DNA of 43,934 nt, taken from the NCBI GenBank assembly GCA_017541205.1, contig JAFXZO010000072.1, positions 1-43,934 on the forward strand, given 5' to 3'. The DNA comes from Clostridia bacterium (GTDB taxonomy: Bacteria > Bacillota > Clostridia > Christensenellales > Aristaeellaceae). The position numbers and the translations under genes are program-made. Positions 1-8,073 of the stretch are shown piece by piece (the stretch's first letter is position 1; each line of letters starts with the position of its first letter). Under the pieces are notes generated by a model, which was given only the letters and a program-made list of their open reading frames with translations, was not told where the DNA came from and ran no database searches.

Positions 1-195
1 CCCATGCCCGGCACCATTCTGGAAGTGAAGGTGCAGCAGGGCGCGAGCGTCAAGAAGGGCGACGTGCTGTGCATTCTGGAAGCCATGAAGATGGAAAACG
101 AGATCCAGGCCGCCCAGGACGGCACCGTGGCCCAGGTGAACGTGGCCAAGGGCGCGTCCGTCAACTCCGGCGACGTGCTGGTTGTGCTCGCCTGA
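1..195 (+). CDS. Biotin carboxyl carrier domain of a decarboxylase sodium pump (3' part only)
   Basis: The window opens inside this gene, so only the C-terminal biotinyl domain of about 64 residues is seen. It carries the biotinylation motif EAMKMEN, whose central lysine (about residue 29 of the visible part) is the attachment site, within a typical biotinyl/lipoyl beta-barrel (MPGTI near the start, GDVLVVL at the end). Biotin on this lysine carries CO2 from the carboxyltransferase to the membrane decarboxylase. The two genes downstream encode exactly those partners, so it is most likely the gamma/delta or carrier subunit of an oxaloacetate-type (less likely methylmalonyl-CoA or glutaconyl-CoA) decarboxylase. 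The N-terminal part, often a proline/alanine-rich linker, lies upstream of the window. Confidence 0.93.
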   Translation, partial: PMPGTILEVKVQQGASVKKGDVLCILEAMKMENEIQAAQDGTVAQVNVAKGASVNSGDVLVVLA

Positions 196-336
196 CAGAC
201 GGCGCATCCGCCGCCCGCGCGCGTTCGTCAAAGCGTTTCCTTATAGAAACGGGAACACGCCCCGACGGGATAAAGCCAAGGCGCGGGCGGAAATGGAAAG
301 CCGCTCCCAATCAAAATCAGGAAAGGAGATCCTTCC

Positions 337-1839
337 GTGGGAACGCAATCTGTAGACTTTGTGCAGACGCTGTCTTCCCTGGCCCAGGAAAGCGGGATCG
401 CGCAGTTTGTGAGCAATCCCCTGGCCCTGGTGATGGTGGGCATTGCCTGTCTGCTGATTTATCTGGCCATCGTAAAGAAGTTTGAGCCGCTGCTGCTGCT
501 CCCTATCGCGTTCGGCATGCTGCTGACCAACCTGCTGGGCAGCGAAGTGTATCACGAGGCGCTGTTCGCCGGGGGCCATGCCAACTGGAGCCTGTTCGGC
601 GGGGCTATTCTGATCGATTCAGGCAACCTGGCGAACCTGAACGAAATGGTCGCCCATAATGCGATCAAGGTCAACAACGCCGGGGCCGTGCTGATCCAGG
701 ATATCGCGACCGGCCAGTTTAACGTGATCGGCCAGATCACTTCTTCCTTCTCCGTGGGCGCGTATCTCAACGCGATGGGCCAGCTGATCGCCGAGGACGG
801 CGTTACCGTCCTGGCCGAAACCGTGCCGATCATCATCAAGGATTCCGCCGCGTTCATCACCGACGGCCAGGTTTATTCCTCGATGGGCGTGCTCCTGGCC
901 ACCGCGGGGAAGACCATTTCCCCCGGCCTTCTGGACTATCTGTACCTGGGCGTGAAGCTGGGCATTTATCCCTGCCTCATCTTCATCGGCGTGGGCGCTG
1001 GCACGGACTTTGGGCCCCTCATCGCCAACCCGAAGACCCTGCTGCTTGGCGCCGCCGCGCAGCTTGGTATTTTCATCACGTTCATTCTGTCCTCTCTGTG
1101 GGGCTTTAGCGCCTCGGAAGCCGGCGCCATCGGCATCATCGGCGGCGCGGACGGCCCCACCGCCATCTGGCTGACCGGCAAGCTCGCCCCGCACCTGCTG
1201 GGCCCCATCGCCGTGGCCGCGTACAGCTACATGGCCCTGGTGCCCGTGATCCAGCCCCCCATCATGAAGGCCCTCACCACCAAGAAGGAGCGCCAGATCG
1301 TGATGGAGCAGCTGCGTCCCGTCAGCCGCACGGAAAAGATCCTGTTCCCCATCGTGGTCACCATCCTGGTGTCCCTGCTGCTGCCCAGCGCCACCCCGCT
1401 GGTGGGCTGCCTGATGCTGGGCAACCTGATGCGCGAGTGCGGCGTGGTGGAACGTCTCAATAAGACCGTGCAGAACGAATTGATGAACATCGTGACAATC
1501 TTCCTTGGCATCACCGTGGGCGCTACCGCCACCGCCCAGACATTCCTGCGCTGGGAAACCATCAAGATCATCGCCATGGGCGTGTTCGCTTTCGGCTGCG
1601 GCACCGCGGGCGGCCTGCTGCTGGCCAAGCTGATGAACAAGCTTTCCGGCGGCAAGATCAACCCGCTGATCGGCTCCGCCGGTGTTTCCGCCGTTCCCAT
1701 GGCGGCCCGCGTCAGCCAGATGGTGGGCCAGAAGGAAAACCCCGGCAACTTCCTGCTCATGCACGCCATGGGCCCCAACGTGGCCGGCGTGATCGGCTCC
1801 GCGATCGCGGCGGGTGTACTCTTGAGTATGTTCGGATGA
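337..1839 (+). CDS. oadB: Sodium-translocating decarboxylase beta subunit (OadB/GcdB/MmdB family)
   Basis: Integral membrane subunit that decarboxylates carboxybiotin and uses the energy to pump sodium out of the cell. Family hallmarks are clear: [15 protein letters not shown] near residues 40-57, [21 protein letters not shown] at about 222-242 with the conserved aspartate at D224, GGADGPTAI at 269-277, and a C-terminal block with [10 protein letters not shown]. The start is GTG with GGAGAT seven bases upstream. At 500 residues it is clearly longer than the usual 370-430. The excess is a stretch of about 110-120 residues between the first membrane segments and the GTDFGP region (about 72-190), probably extracytoplasmic. 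It follows the biotin carrier gene by 141 bases and precedes the alpha subunit, so it is probably in one operon. Family assignment is firm; the acid that is decarboxylated is inferred from the neighbours. Confidence 0.93.
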   Translation: MGTQSVDFVQTLSSLAQESGIAQFVSNPLALVMVGIACLLIYLAIVKKFEPLLLLPIAFGMLLTNLLGSEVYHEALFAGGHANWSLFGGAILIDSGNLANLNEMVAHNAIKVNNAGAVLIQDIATGQFNVIGQITSSFSVGAYLNAMGQLIAEDGVTVLAETVPIIIKDSAAFITDGQVYSSMGVLLATAGKTISPGLLDYLYLGVKLGIYPCLIFIGVGAGTDFGPLIANPKTLLLGAAAQLGIFITFILSSLWGFSASEAGAIGIIGGADGPTAIWLTGKLAPHLLGPIAVAAYSYMALVPVIQPPIMKALTTKKERQIVMEQLRPVSRTEKILFPIVVTILVSLLLPSATPLVGCLMLGNLMRECGVVERLNKTVQNELMNIVTIFLGITVGATATAQTFLRWETIKIIAMGVFAFGCGTAGGLLLAKLMNKLSGGKINPLIGSAGVSAVPMAARVSQMVGQKENPGNFLLMHAMGPNVAGVIGSAIAAGVLLSMFG

Positions 1840-1933
1840 ACCTCGGACAGCCGCCTGCGGCGGATGCTCTGTTTGAGGCTGCGGAATGAAACCATATCCG
1901 TTCCGAGTTTATATTTGGAAGGAGAAAAACAAT

Positions 1934-3334
1934 ATGCCTAAGGTTCAGATCACCGATACCATTCTCCGCGACGCGCATCAGAGCCAGGCGGCCACGCGCA
2001 TGCGGCTGGATGAAATGCTTCCCGCCTGCGAGAAGCTGGATAAGGTTGGCTATTTTTCCCTGGAATGCTGGGGCGGCGCGACGTTCGACAGCTGCCTGAG
2101 GTTCCTCAACGAAGACCCCTGGGAACGCCTGCGCCAGCTGCGCAAGGCCCTGCCCAACACCAAGCTGCAAATGCTGCTGCGCGGCCAAAACATCCTGGGC
2201 TATAAGCACTACGCCGACGACGTGGTGGATTACTTCGTCAAAAAGTCCATCGACAACGGCATCGACATCATCCGCACCTTCGACGCCCTGAACGACCTGC
2301 GCAACATGGAAAAGGCCGTCAAGGCCACCAAGGCCTACAACGGCACCGCCGAAGTGGCCATGAGCTACACGACCTCCCCCGTGCACACGGAGGAATACTT
2401 CGTGGGCATCGCCAAGGAAATCGAGGCCATGGGCGCGGACCTGATCTGCATCAAGGACATGGCCGGGTTGCTGCTGCCCTTCGCCGCGTATTCTCTGATC
2501 AAAAAACTGAAGGAAAACACCAAGCTGCCCATCGTGCTGCATACCCACAACACCGCCGGCACCGGCTCCATGACGGTGCTCAAGGCCATCGAAGCGGGCG
2601 TGGACGTGGTGGATACCGCGCTGTCGCCCCTGGGCGGCGGCACCAGCCAGCCCGCCACCGAATCCCTGGTCGCGGCGCTGAAGGGCACCGAGTATGACAC
2701 CGGCCTGGATGAAGAGCTCCTGGCCAAGATCGCCGAGCATTTCCGCGGCGTGGCCGAGCGGCTCACCAAGGATGGCTGGCGCGACCCGGACAAGGTGCTT
2801 TCCGTCAACGCCAAGGCCCTGCAGTATCAGGTGCCCGGCGGCATGCTCTCCAACCTCATCGGCCAGCTCAAACAGGCCAACGCCATGGATAAGTATTACG
2901 CCGTGCTGGAGGAAGTGCCGCGCGTGCGCAAGGACTTCGGCTATCCGCCGCTGGTCACCCCCACGTCCCAGATCGTGGGCACCCAGGCCGTCATGAACGT
3001 GCTGGGCGGCGAACGCTATAAGATGGTCACCAAGGAGAGCAAGGGCCTGCTCAAGGGCGAATACGGCCGCCTGCCCGCCCCCGTCAACGAGGACGTGCGC
3101 AAAAAGTGCATCGGCGATGAAAAGGTCATCACCCATCGCCCCGCCGACGATATCGCGCCCGAGCTGGAAGGCTACCGCAAGGAGATCCAGCAGTACAGCC
3201 AGCAGGATGAAGACGTGCTCTCCTACGCCCTGTTCCCGCAGGTCGCCACCAAGTATTTCCAGTGGCGCCAGGCGCAGCAGCTCAAGGCCGATCCCGCCGC
3301 CTATAACAAGGAAGACGGCACCATGCCCGTGTAA
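1934..3334 (+). CDS. oadA: Oxaloacetate decarboxylase alpha subunit / pyruvate carboxylase B-type carboxyltransferase
   Basis: Cytoplasmic carboxyltransferase of 466 residues that moves CO2 from the acid substrate to biotin. The N-terminus ITDTILRDAHQS is the HMGL-like TIM-barrel start with the metal-binding aspartate, followed by ECWGGATFD, LLRGQN, the IKDMAG loop carrying the lysine that is carbamylated in the family, and the metal ligands in LHTHNTAG. The C-terminal conserved carboxylase domain follows (VPGGMLSNL, PLVTPTSQIVGTQAV). No biotinyl domain is fused; the carrier is the separate gene at the window start. I chose the ATG preceded by GGAAGGAG nine bases upstream over an upstream in-frame ATG at 1886 that lacks a site. 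Oxaloacetate is the likely substrate because the protein resembles OadA/PycB rather than an acyl-CoA carboxyltransferase. A hairpin terminator follows. Confidence 0.9.
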   Translation: MPKVQITDTILRDAHQSQAATRMRLDEMLPACEKLDKVGYFSLECWGGATFDSCLRFLNEDPWERLRQLRKALPNTKLQMLLRGQNILGYKHYADDVVDYFVKKSIDNGIDIIRTFDALNDLRNMEKAVKATKAYNGTAEVAMSYTTSPVHTEEYFVGIAKEIEAMGADLICIKDMAGLLLPFAAYSLIKKLKENTKLPIVLHTHNTAGTGSMTVLKAIEAGVDVVDTALSPLGGGTSQPATESLVAALKGTEYDTGLDEELLAKIAEHFRGVAERLTKDGWRDPDKVLSVNAKALQYQVPGGMLSNLIGQLKQANAMDKYYAVLEEVPRVRKDFGYPPLVTPTSQIVGTQAVMNVLGGERYKMVTKESKGLLKGEYGRLPAPVNEDVRKKCIGDEKVITHRPADDIAPELEGYRKEIQQYSQQDEDVLSYALFPQVATKYFQWRQAQQLKADPAAYNKEDGTMPV

Positions 3335-3397
3335 TATGTTTTCTTCCAAGATTTCCGCATAAAGAGGTCCGGGAGATGAAATCTCCTGGCCAGGGTA

Positions 3398-3427
3398 CAG
3401 GGGCCGCGCAGGCCCCTGCCTTTTTTG
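3398..3427 (+). terminator. Rho-independent terminator of the decarboxylase operon
   Basis: A perfect 8-bp stem (CAGGGGCC with GGCCCCTG, loop GCGCA) is followed two bases later by six T residues. It lies 63 bases after the oadA stop codon, so it ends the decarboxylase transcript. Confidence 0.85.
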
Positions 3428-3453
3428 TTTCGCGGCGCAGGATCGCCGTTCCG

Positions 3454-3606
3454 CTACTCTTTGTCTTCCAAAGAAGGGCTTTTTCCGGAAAGCTCCTCCC
3501 AATCCTCCCCGTCCGGGTCAAAAGGCGCGTCGCCCGCCGGATCGCGCCGCCGCAGCATCATATCGATCAGGCCCCTTTTCGCCGCCGCGTCGTATTGCCT
3601 TTCCAT
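3454..3606 (-). CDS. Small hypothetical protein, 50 residues
   Basis: A short charged protein (begins MERQYDAAAKRG, ends SPSLEDKE), rich in Asp, Glu, Arg and Lys, with no membrane segment or recognisable domain. The support is a strong ribosome binding site, AAGGAGGAG, directly upstream of the ATG on this strand, and its fit into an otherwise empty gap between the oadA terminator and the next gene. It is divergent from the secreted coiled-coil gene that starts at 3698. A longer in-frame reading upstream exists but crosses the divergent gene and lacks a site. I do not recognise a family. It could be a real small cytoplasmic protein or a chance ORF; the site makes me favour a gene. Confidence 0.5.
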   Translation of the reverse strand: MERQYDAAAKRGLIDMMLRRRDPAGDAPFDPDGEDWEELSGKSPSLEDKE

Positions 3607-3697
3607 TTTGCTCCTCCTTCTCTGGTTTTTCCAGGCATATTCTGTGTTTTTCCTGGCCAGCTTATTCCTTGGAAACGCAATGAAGGAGGATGGAAAC

Positions 3698-4228
3698 ATG
3701 AAAAAGGCATGTATCGTTTTGCTGTGCCTGGGGTTAATGGCCTCGTCCGTGCTGCTCATTTCCTGGAGCGGAGAAAAGGACGCGCTGCGCCGGGAAGCCG
3801 CGCGCGCCAAAGATAAGAACGCCGCCTTGCAGACCCAGTTTTCCCAGGAGCAGGCCGAATGGGACCAGGCCAGCGCGGCGCTTAAGGATCAGGCGCAAAA
3901 GCTCCGGCAGGAAAATGCCGACCTCACCGCCCGGCTTTCGGATGCCAACGAAAAATGGCTCGCCGCCAGGCAGCAGGCAGAGGCCCTCTCCACCCGGGAA
4001 CAGCAGGCCATCGACGCGCTGAAGAAAGCGAAGCAGCAATGGAACGCCCAGCTGCAAACGCTCGCCGAACAGAACGAAGCCCTTTCCGGAAAGCTCGAAA
4101 ACGCGCTGACCGCCCTTTTGCCCATCGAAGAAACCAAGGCGGATCTGTTCGCATTTGCGAAGGAGGAAGCCGGCCTGCCCGTGCCGCCCGAAAGGGTCAC
4201 AGAGGGGGAAATGCGCCCGCGCGAATAA
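3698..4228 (+). CDS. Membrane-anchored or secreted coiled-coil protein, function unknown
   Basis: A 176-residue protein starting MKKACIVLLCLGLMASSVLL, a typical signal peptide or N-terminal anchor (about residues 3-23). Nearly all the rest (about 25-155) is a long alpha-helical coiled coil rich in Ala, Gln, Glu, Lys and Arg. The tail PPERVTEGEMRPRE is probably unstructured. The start is the ATG with AAGGAGGA seven bases upstream; an in-frame ATG at 3680 overlaps that site and is less likely, and longer upstream extensions read through a divergent gene. It is a single gene followed by a promoter for the ABC exporter. I cannot assign a function; the layout resembles small periplasmic-space spacer or scaffold proteins. 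Confidence 0.75.
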   Translation: MKKACIVLLCLGLMASSVLLISWSGEKDALRREAARAKDKNAALQTQFSQEQAEWDQASAALKDQAQKLRQENADLTARLSDANEKWLAARQQAEALSTREQQAIDALKKAKQQWNAQLQTLAEQNEALSGKLENALTALLPIEETKADLFAFAKEEAGLPVPPERVTEGEMRPRE

Positions 4229-4257
4229 CGGCCCCGCCGGAGCCCCGGTCCGCCCCC

Positions 4258-4285
4258 TTGTATCTTCCCGCAAATCTGTTATAAT
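4258..4285 (+). promoter_or_regulatory. Promoter of the ABC exporter operon
   Basis: TTGTAT and TATAAT are separated by 16 bases, and the start codon of the exporter gene follows about 49 bases after the -10 box. The match is to a housekeeping sigma-A promoter. Confidence 0.65.
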
Positions 4286-4333
4286 GAAAGCGGCCGTTCA
4301 TGCGGCGTTCAATCGGGAAGAAAGAGGAACGGT

Positions 4334-6082
4334 ATGAAAAAGTTGCTGGTTTTCATGCGGGCATATAAGAAAGAGAGCATTTTGGCCCCGCTGTTCAAGC
4401 TGATGGAGGCGGGCATGGACCTGCTGGTGCCTCTGGCGGTGGCGGCGATCATCAACCAGGGCATCGCGGGCGAAGACCGGGGTGTGGTCACGAAATATTT
4501 TTTCTTCCTGATCGCGCTGGCGATCCTGGGCATGGCGTTTTCGTTCACGGCGCAATGGCTTGCCGCAAAGGCGAGCGTCGGGTTCGCGGCGAAGGTACGG
4601 CAGGCCCTGTTTGACCATATCCAGGAATTATCCTACACCGAGCTCGATACCCTGGGCGCGGACACGCTCATTACTCGCATGACCAGCGACGTAAACCAGG
4701 TGCAGAACGGCGTGAACCTGGCCCTGCGCCTCTTGTTGCGCAGCCCTTTTATCGTTTTTGGCGCGATGATCATGGCCTTCACCATCGACGCGAAAAGCGC
4801 GTGGATCTTCCTGGCGGCCATTTTTGCGCTCAGCGTTGTGGTCTTTGGCATCATGACCCGTTCCATCCCGCTTTTTTCCAAAGCCCAGGCCGCGCTGGAC
4901 AGGCTGCTGGGCGGCACGCGGGAAAACCTGACCGGCGTGCGCGTGATCCGCGCGTTCTGCAAGGAAGAAAAAGAGATCGAGGATTTTGACGGCAAAAACG
5001 AAGCCCTGACCAGGATGAACGAGCGCGTGGGCCGGCTCTCCGCGCTGATGAACCCGGCCACCTACGCCATCATAAGCATCGCAACCATCGTCCTGATCTG
5101 GAAAAGCGGCGCGCGGGTGGACGCGGGAAGCCTCAGGCAGGGCGACGTGGTGGCGCTGTATAACTACATGGCCCAGATCGTGGTGGAATTGGTGAAGCTG
5201 GCCTCGCTCATCATCACGATCAACAAGGCCCTGGCGTGCGGCAGGCGCATCCAGGATATGCTGGACGTGCGGCCGAGCATGGAATACCCGAAAGAAAACG
5301 GACAGGCTTTGGCCCCGGCCCGGGAGGAATCCGTGCGCTTTGAGCACGTCACCTTTGCCTACGCGGGCTCGGGCGCCGCGGCGGTCACGAATATCGATTT
5401 TTCCGCGCGCCGCGGCCAGACCGTGGGCATCATCGGCGGCACGGGCAGCGGAAAAACCACCGTGGCCAACCTGATTTCGCGCTTCTATGACGCGACGGAG
5501 GGCCGGGTGCTGGTGGACGGGCAGGACGTGAAGGCCTACCCCGAGGGCGCGCTGATCCGAAAGATCGGCGTGGTGCCGCAGCGGGCGGTGCTCTTTGAGG
5601 GCAGCATCCGGGAAAACCTGCTGTGGGGCAATCAAAACGCCTCGGACGACGAGCTGTGGCGCGCCATCGAAGCGGCCCAGGCCGGCGATGTGGTGCGCGG
5701 AAAGGAAGGGCAATTGGACGCCCGCGTGGAGCAGGCGGGCCGCAACCTCTCCGGCGGCCAGCGCCAGCGCCTGACCATCGCCCGCGCGCTGGTCAAGGAC
5801 CCGGATATCCTGATCCTCGACGACGCGGCCAGCGCCCTGGATTTCGCGACGGACCTGAAGCTTCGCCGCGCCGTCCATGCGCTCGCGGAAAACAAGACTG
5901 TATTCATCATTTCCCAGCGCACCTCCAGCGTAAAGGCGGCGGACCTGATCCTGGTGCTGGACGACGGGCGGCTGGTCGGCAAAGGCGGGCACGATAAGCT
6001 GATGCGCACCTGTCCCGTCTATCAGGAAATCTATTATTCCCAGTTCCCTCAGGAACGTCCCGGAAAGGAGGCCCGGGGATGA
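4334..6082 (+). CDS. ABC exporter half-transporter, degenerate-site subunit
   Basis: A 582-residue fusion of a six-helix type IV exporter membrane domain (about 1-320) and a nucleotide-binding domain (about 335-575). The Walker A motif is GGTGSGKTT and the signature is a canonical LSGGQRQ. The Walker B reads ILDDAAS, so the catalytic glutamate is aspartate, and the switch histidine is replaced (ISQRTSS). These are the changes expected of the subunit that supplies the non-hydrolysing site in heterodimeric exporters such as BmrCD or TM287/288. It overlaps the next gene by four bases (ATGA), which implies coupled translation of the two halves. The substrate is unknown; lipids, drugs or peptides are all possible. 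No peptidase C39 domain is present. Confidence 0.93.
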   Translation: MKKLLVFMRAYKKESILAPLFKLMEAGMDLLVPLAVAAIINQGIAGEDRGVVTKYFFFLIALAILGMAFSFTAQWLAAKASVGFAAKVRQALFDHIQELSYTELDTLGADTLITRMTSDVNQVQNGVNLALRLLLRSPFIVFGAMIMAFTIDAKSAWIFLAAIFALSVVVFGIMTRSIPLFSKAQAALDRLLGGTRENLTGVRVIRAFCKEEKEIEDFDGKNEALTRMNERVGRLSALMNPATYAIISIATIVLIWKSGARVDAGSLRQGDVVALYNYMAQIVVELVKLASLIITINKALACGRRIQDMLDVRPSMEYPKENGQALAPAREESVRFEHVTFAYAGSGAAAVTNIDFSARRGQTVGIIGGTGSGKTTVANLISRFYDATEGRVLVDGQDVKAYPEGALIRKIGVVPQRAVLFEGSIRENLLWGNQNASDDELWRAIEAAQAGDVVRGKEGQLDARVEQAGRNLSGGQRQRLTIARALVKDPDILILDDAASALDFATDLKLRRAVHALAENKTVFIISQRTSSVKAADLILVLDDGRLVGKGGHDKLMRTCPVYQEIYYSQFPQERPGKEARG

Positions 6083-7854
6083 GCGGAAAAAAAGCGGCCC
6101 CTGCCATGGACAGGAGCGCGAGCATGAAAACGCTGGCCAAGGTATTCCGGGTGATCGGAAAATACAGGCTGCTGCTGCTTTTGAGCGTGCTGCTCGCGGC
6201 GGCGACGGTCGTGCTGCAGCTGTATGTGCCGATTCTTTTTGGCGACGCGATCGATCTGATCGTGGGTCCGGGGAACGTCCGGTTTGCGCAGATCGGCGAG
6301 ATCCTCATCCGCATCCTCGTTTTGATCCTGATCTCCGCTTTCACCGGGTGGCTGATGAACATGATCAACAACCACCTGGCTTTCCGTACGGTGCGGGATA
6401 TCCGCGCCCGCGCCGTCCGCAGGCTCCAGGTCCTGCCGCTTTCGTACCTGGATAAGCACAGCGCCGGGGACATCGTGCAGCGCGTGATCGCGGACACCGA
6501 TCAAGTGTCCGACGGCCTGCTGCTGGGGTTCACGCAGCTCTTTTCCGGCGTGGTCACGATCGGTGTGACCTTAGGGTTCATGCTGAGCAAGAATGTGGAA
6601 ATCACGCTCCTGGTGCTGGTGCTCACGCCCGTCAGCTTCCTGGTCGCCCGGTTCATTTCCTCGCGCTCCTTCCGCATGTTCAGCCGGCAGAACGAGACGC
6701 GGGGCCGCCAGACCGCGCTGATCAACGAAATGATCGGGAACGAAAAGATCGTCAAGGCGTTCGGGCATGAACAGGCGGCGTCCGAGCAATTCCGCAAGCT
6801 CAACGAGGAGCTGCGCCATTATTCCCAGCGCGCCGTTTTTTTCAGCTCCCTCACCAACCCCTCCACGCGCGCGGTCAACAACGTGATTTACGCGCTGGTC
6901 GCCCTGATCGGCGCGCTGCGCGTGATGGCGGGCGGCCTCACCGTCGGCGGCGTCACGGTGCTGCTTTCCTACGCCAACCAGTACATGAAGCCCTTCAACG
7001 ATATCAGCTCCGTGATTACCGAGCTGCAAAACGCCCTCGCCTGCGCGGCGCGGGTGTTTGAATTGATCGAGGAAGCGCCGGAAACACAGGAAGCGCGCGC
7101 GGAGCTTGCCCATCAAGGCGGCAGCGTGGATATTCAGGACGTTTCCTTCTCCTACGATCCCGCCAGGAAGCTGATCGAGGGCTTTTCCTTCCACGCTGAT
7201 CCGGGCATGAAAATCGCCATCGTGGGCCCTACGGGCTGCGGAAAAACCACGTTCATCAACCTCCTGATGCGGTTTTACGACGTGGACAAAGGCGCGATCC
7301 TGGCGGACGGCCAGGATATCCGCGGCGTGACCCGCCATTCCCTGCGCCGCAATTGGGGCATGGTTTTGCAGGAAACGTGGCTCAAAAAAGCTTCGGTGCG
7401 TGAAAACATCGCCTTTGGCCGGCCCGACGCGACGGACGAGGAAATCATCCGCGCCGCCAAGGACGCGCACAGCTGGGAGTTCATCCGCCGGATGCCGAAC
7501 GGCCTGGATACCCTGATCGACGACGACAGCCTCAGCCAGGGGCAAAAGCAGCTTCTGTGCATCACCCGCGTGATGCTGTGCCTGCCGCCCATGCTGATCC
7601 TGGACGAAGCCACGTCCTCCATCGATACCCGCACCGAGGTGCTCATCCAATCCGCCTTTGACCGCATGATGCAGGGCCGAACCAGCTTTATCGTGGCCCA
7701 TCGCCTCTCCACCATCCGTACCGCCGATCAGATCCTCGTCATGCGCGACGGCCGGATCATCGAACAGGGCGACCATGAAACCTTGCTTCGCCAAAACGGC
7801 TTCTATACCAGCCTCTACCAGGCGCAGTTCGCAGGCGTCGGCGAAGGGGCGTAG
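6079..7854 (+). CDS. ABC exporter half-transporter, catalytic-site subunit
   Basis: A 591-residue partner with an N-terminal six-helix membrane domain (about 25-330) and a nucleotide-binding domain (about 345-585). Walker A is GPTGCGKTT, Walker B is LILDEATSS with the catalytic glutamate, and the switch histidine is present (IVAHRLST). Its signature is altered to LSQGQKQ. In a heterodimer that altered signature would face the degenerate Walker site of the preceding gene, while its intact catalytic residues face the canonical LSGGQ of the partner. The two proteins therefore fit together as one asymmetric exporter. GGAAAGGAGG lies just before the start, inside the upstream gene. The cargo cannot be told from sequence. 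Confidence 0.93.
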   Translation: MSGKKAAPAMDRSASMKTLAKVFRVIGKYRLLLLLSVLLAAATVVLQLYVPILFGDAIDLIVGPGNVRFAQIGEILIRILVLILISAFTGWLMNMINNHLAFRTVRDIRARAVRRLQVLPLSYLDKHSAGDIVQRVIADTDQVSDGLLLGFTQLFSGVVTIGVTLGFMLSKNVEITLLVLVLTPVSFLVARFISSRSFRMFSRQNETRGRQTALINEMIGNEKIVKAFGHEQAASEQFRKLNEELRHYSQRAVFFSSLTNPSTRAVNNVIYALVALIGALRVMAGGLTVGGVTVLLSYANQYMKPFNDISSVITELQNALACAARVFELIEEAPETQEARAELAHQGGSVDIQDVSFSYDPARKLIEGFSFHADPGMKIAIVGPTGCGKTTFINLLMRFYDVDKGAILADGQDIRGVTRHSLRRNWGMVLQETWLKKASVRENIAFGRPDATDEEIIRAAKDAHSWEFIRRMPNGLDTLIDDDSLSQGQKQLLCITRVMLCLPPMLILDEATSSIDTRTEVLIQSAFDRMMQGRTSFIVAHRLSTIRTADQILVMRDGRIIEQGDHETLLRQNGFYTSLYQAQFAGVGEGA

Positions 7855-7869
7855 ACGAGGGATAACAGT

Positions 7870-7910
7870 GGGGGGAACCGCGCTTTGGAGGCCAACGAGC
7901 GGTTTCCCCC
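7870..7910. repeat. Hairpin repeat, copy 1 (GGGGGAA..CCAA family)
   Basis: An inverted repeat with a 12-bp outer stem (7870-7881 with 7899-7910, one G-T pair) and an inner TTGG/CCAA stem around an AGG loop. It has the same layout and largely the same bases as the 22-bp hairpin at 9223-9269. It lies just after the ABC exporter stop codon. There is no T run after it on the plus strand, so it is not a classic terminator, though it may protect or end the transcript. Confidence 0.6.
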
Positions 7911-7913
7911 AGA

Positions 7914-8021
7914 TCCGCAGCCTCAATAGTCGCAACTCCCCTTCATGGGGAGATTGCTCCTTTTCGGTTGATCTCACCACCGATGAAATACCCGCCACAG
8001 GCGGTCATCGGCGGTTCGTCC
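7914..8021. repeat. Dispersed two-hairpin repeat, copy 1
   Basis: About 108 bases that match 39746-39852 at roughly 80%. The first half is a hairpin (CTCCCC, loop TTCAT, GGGGAG, extended by GCAA/TTGC with one bulge). The second is a hairpin of CACCGATGA with TCATCGGCG around an inner CCGCC/GGCGG. The second hairpin carries paired base changes relative to the other copy. It is intergenic here, between the ABC exporter and a reverse-strand PLP enzyme gene. Confidence 0.75.
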
Positions 8022-8073
8022 CTTTCCGAGAAAGCCGGTTTTATAAAATTCTTTTGCCTCTTGCCTTTCACAC

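Noticed and set aside
1757-3502. A 581-residue open frame on the minus strand opposite oadA
   Set aside because: It is the antisense shadow of the carboxyltransferase gene in GC-rich DNA; it has repetitive Gly/His/Val composition and no ribosome site.
3425-3697. A 91-codon N-terminal extension of the coiled-coil protein
   Set aside because: It starts in the terminator, runs over the opposite small gene, and the signal peptide with a strong ribosome site begins at 3698.
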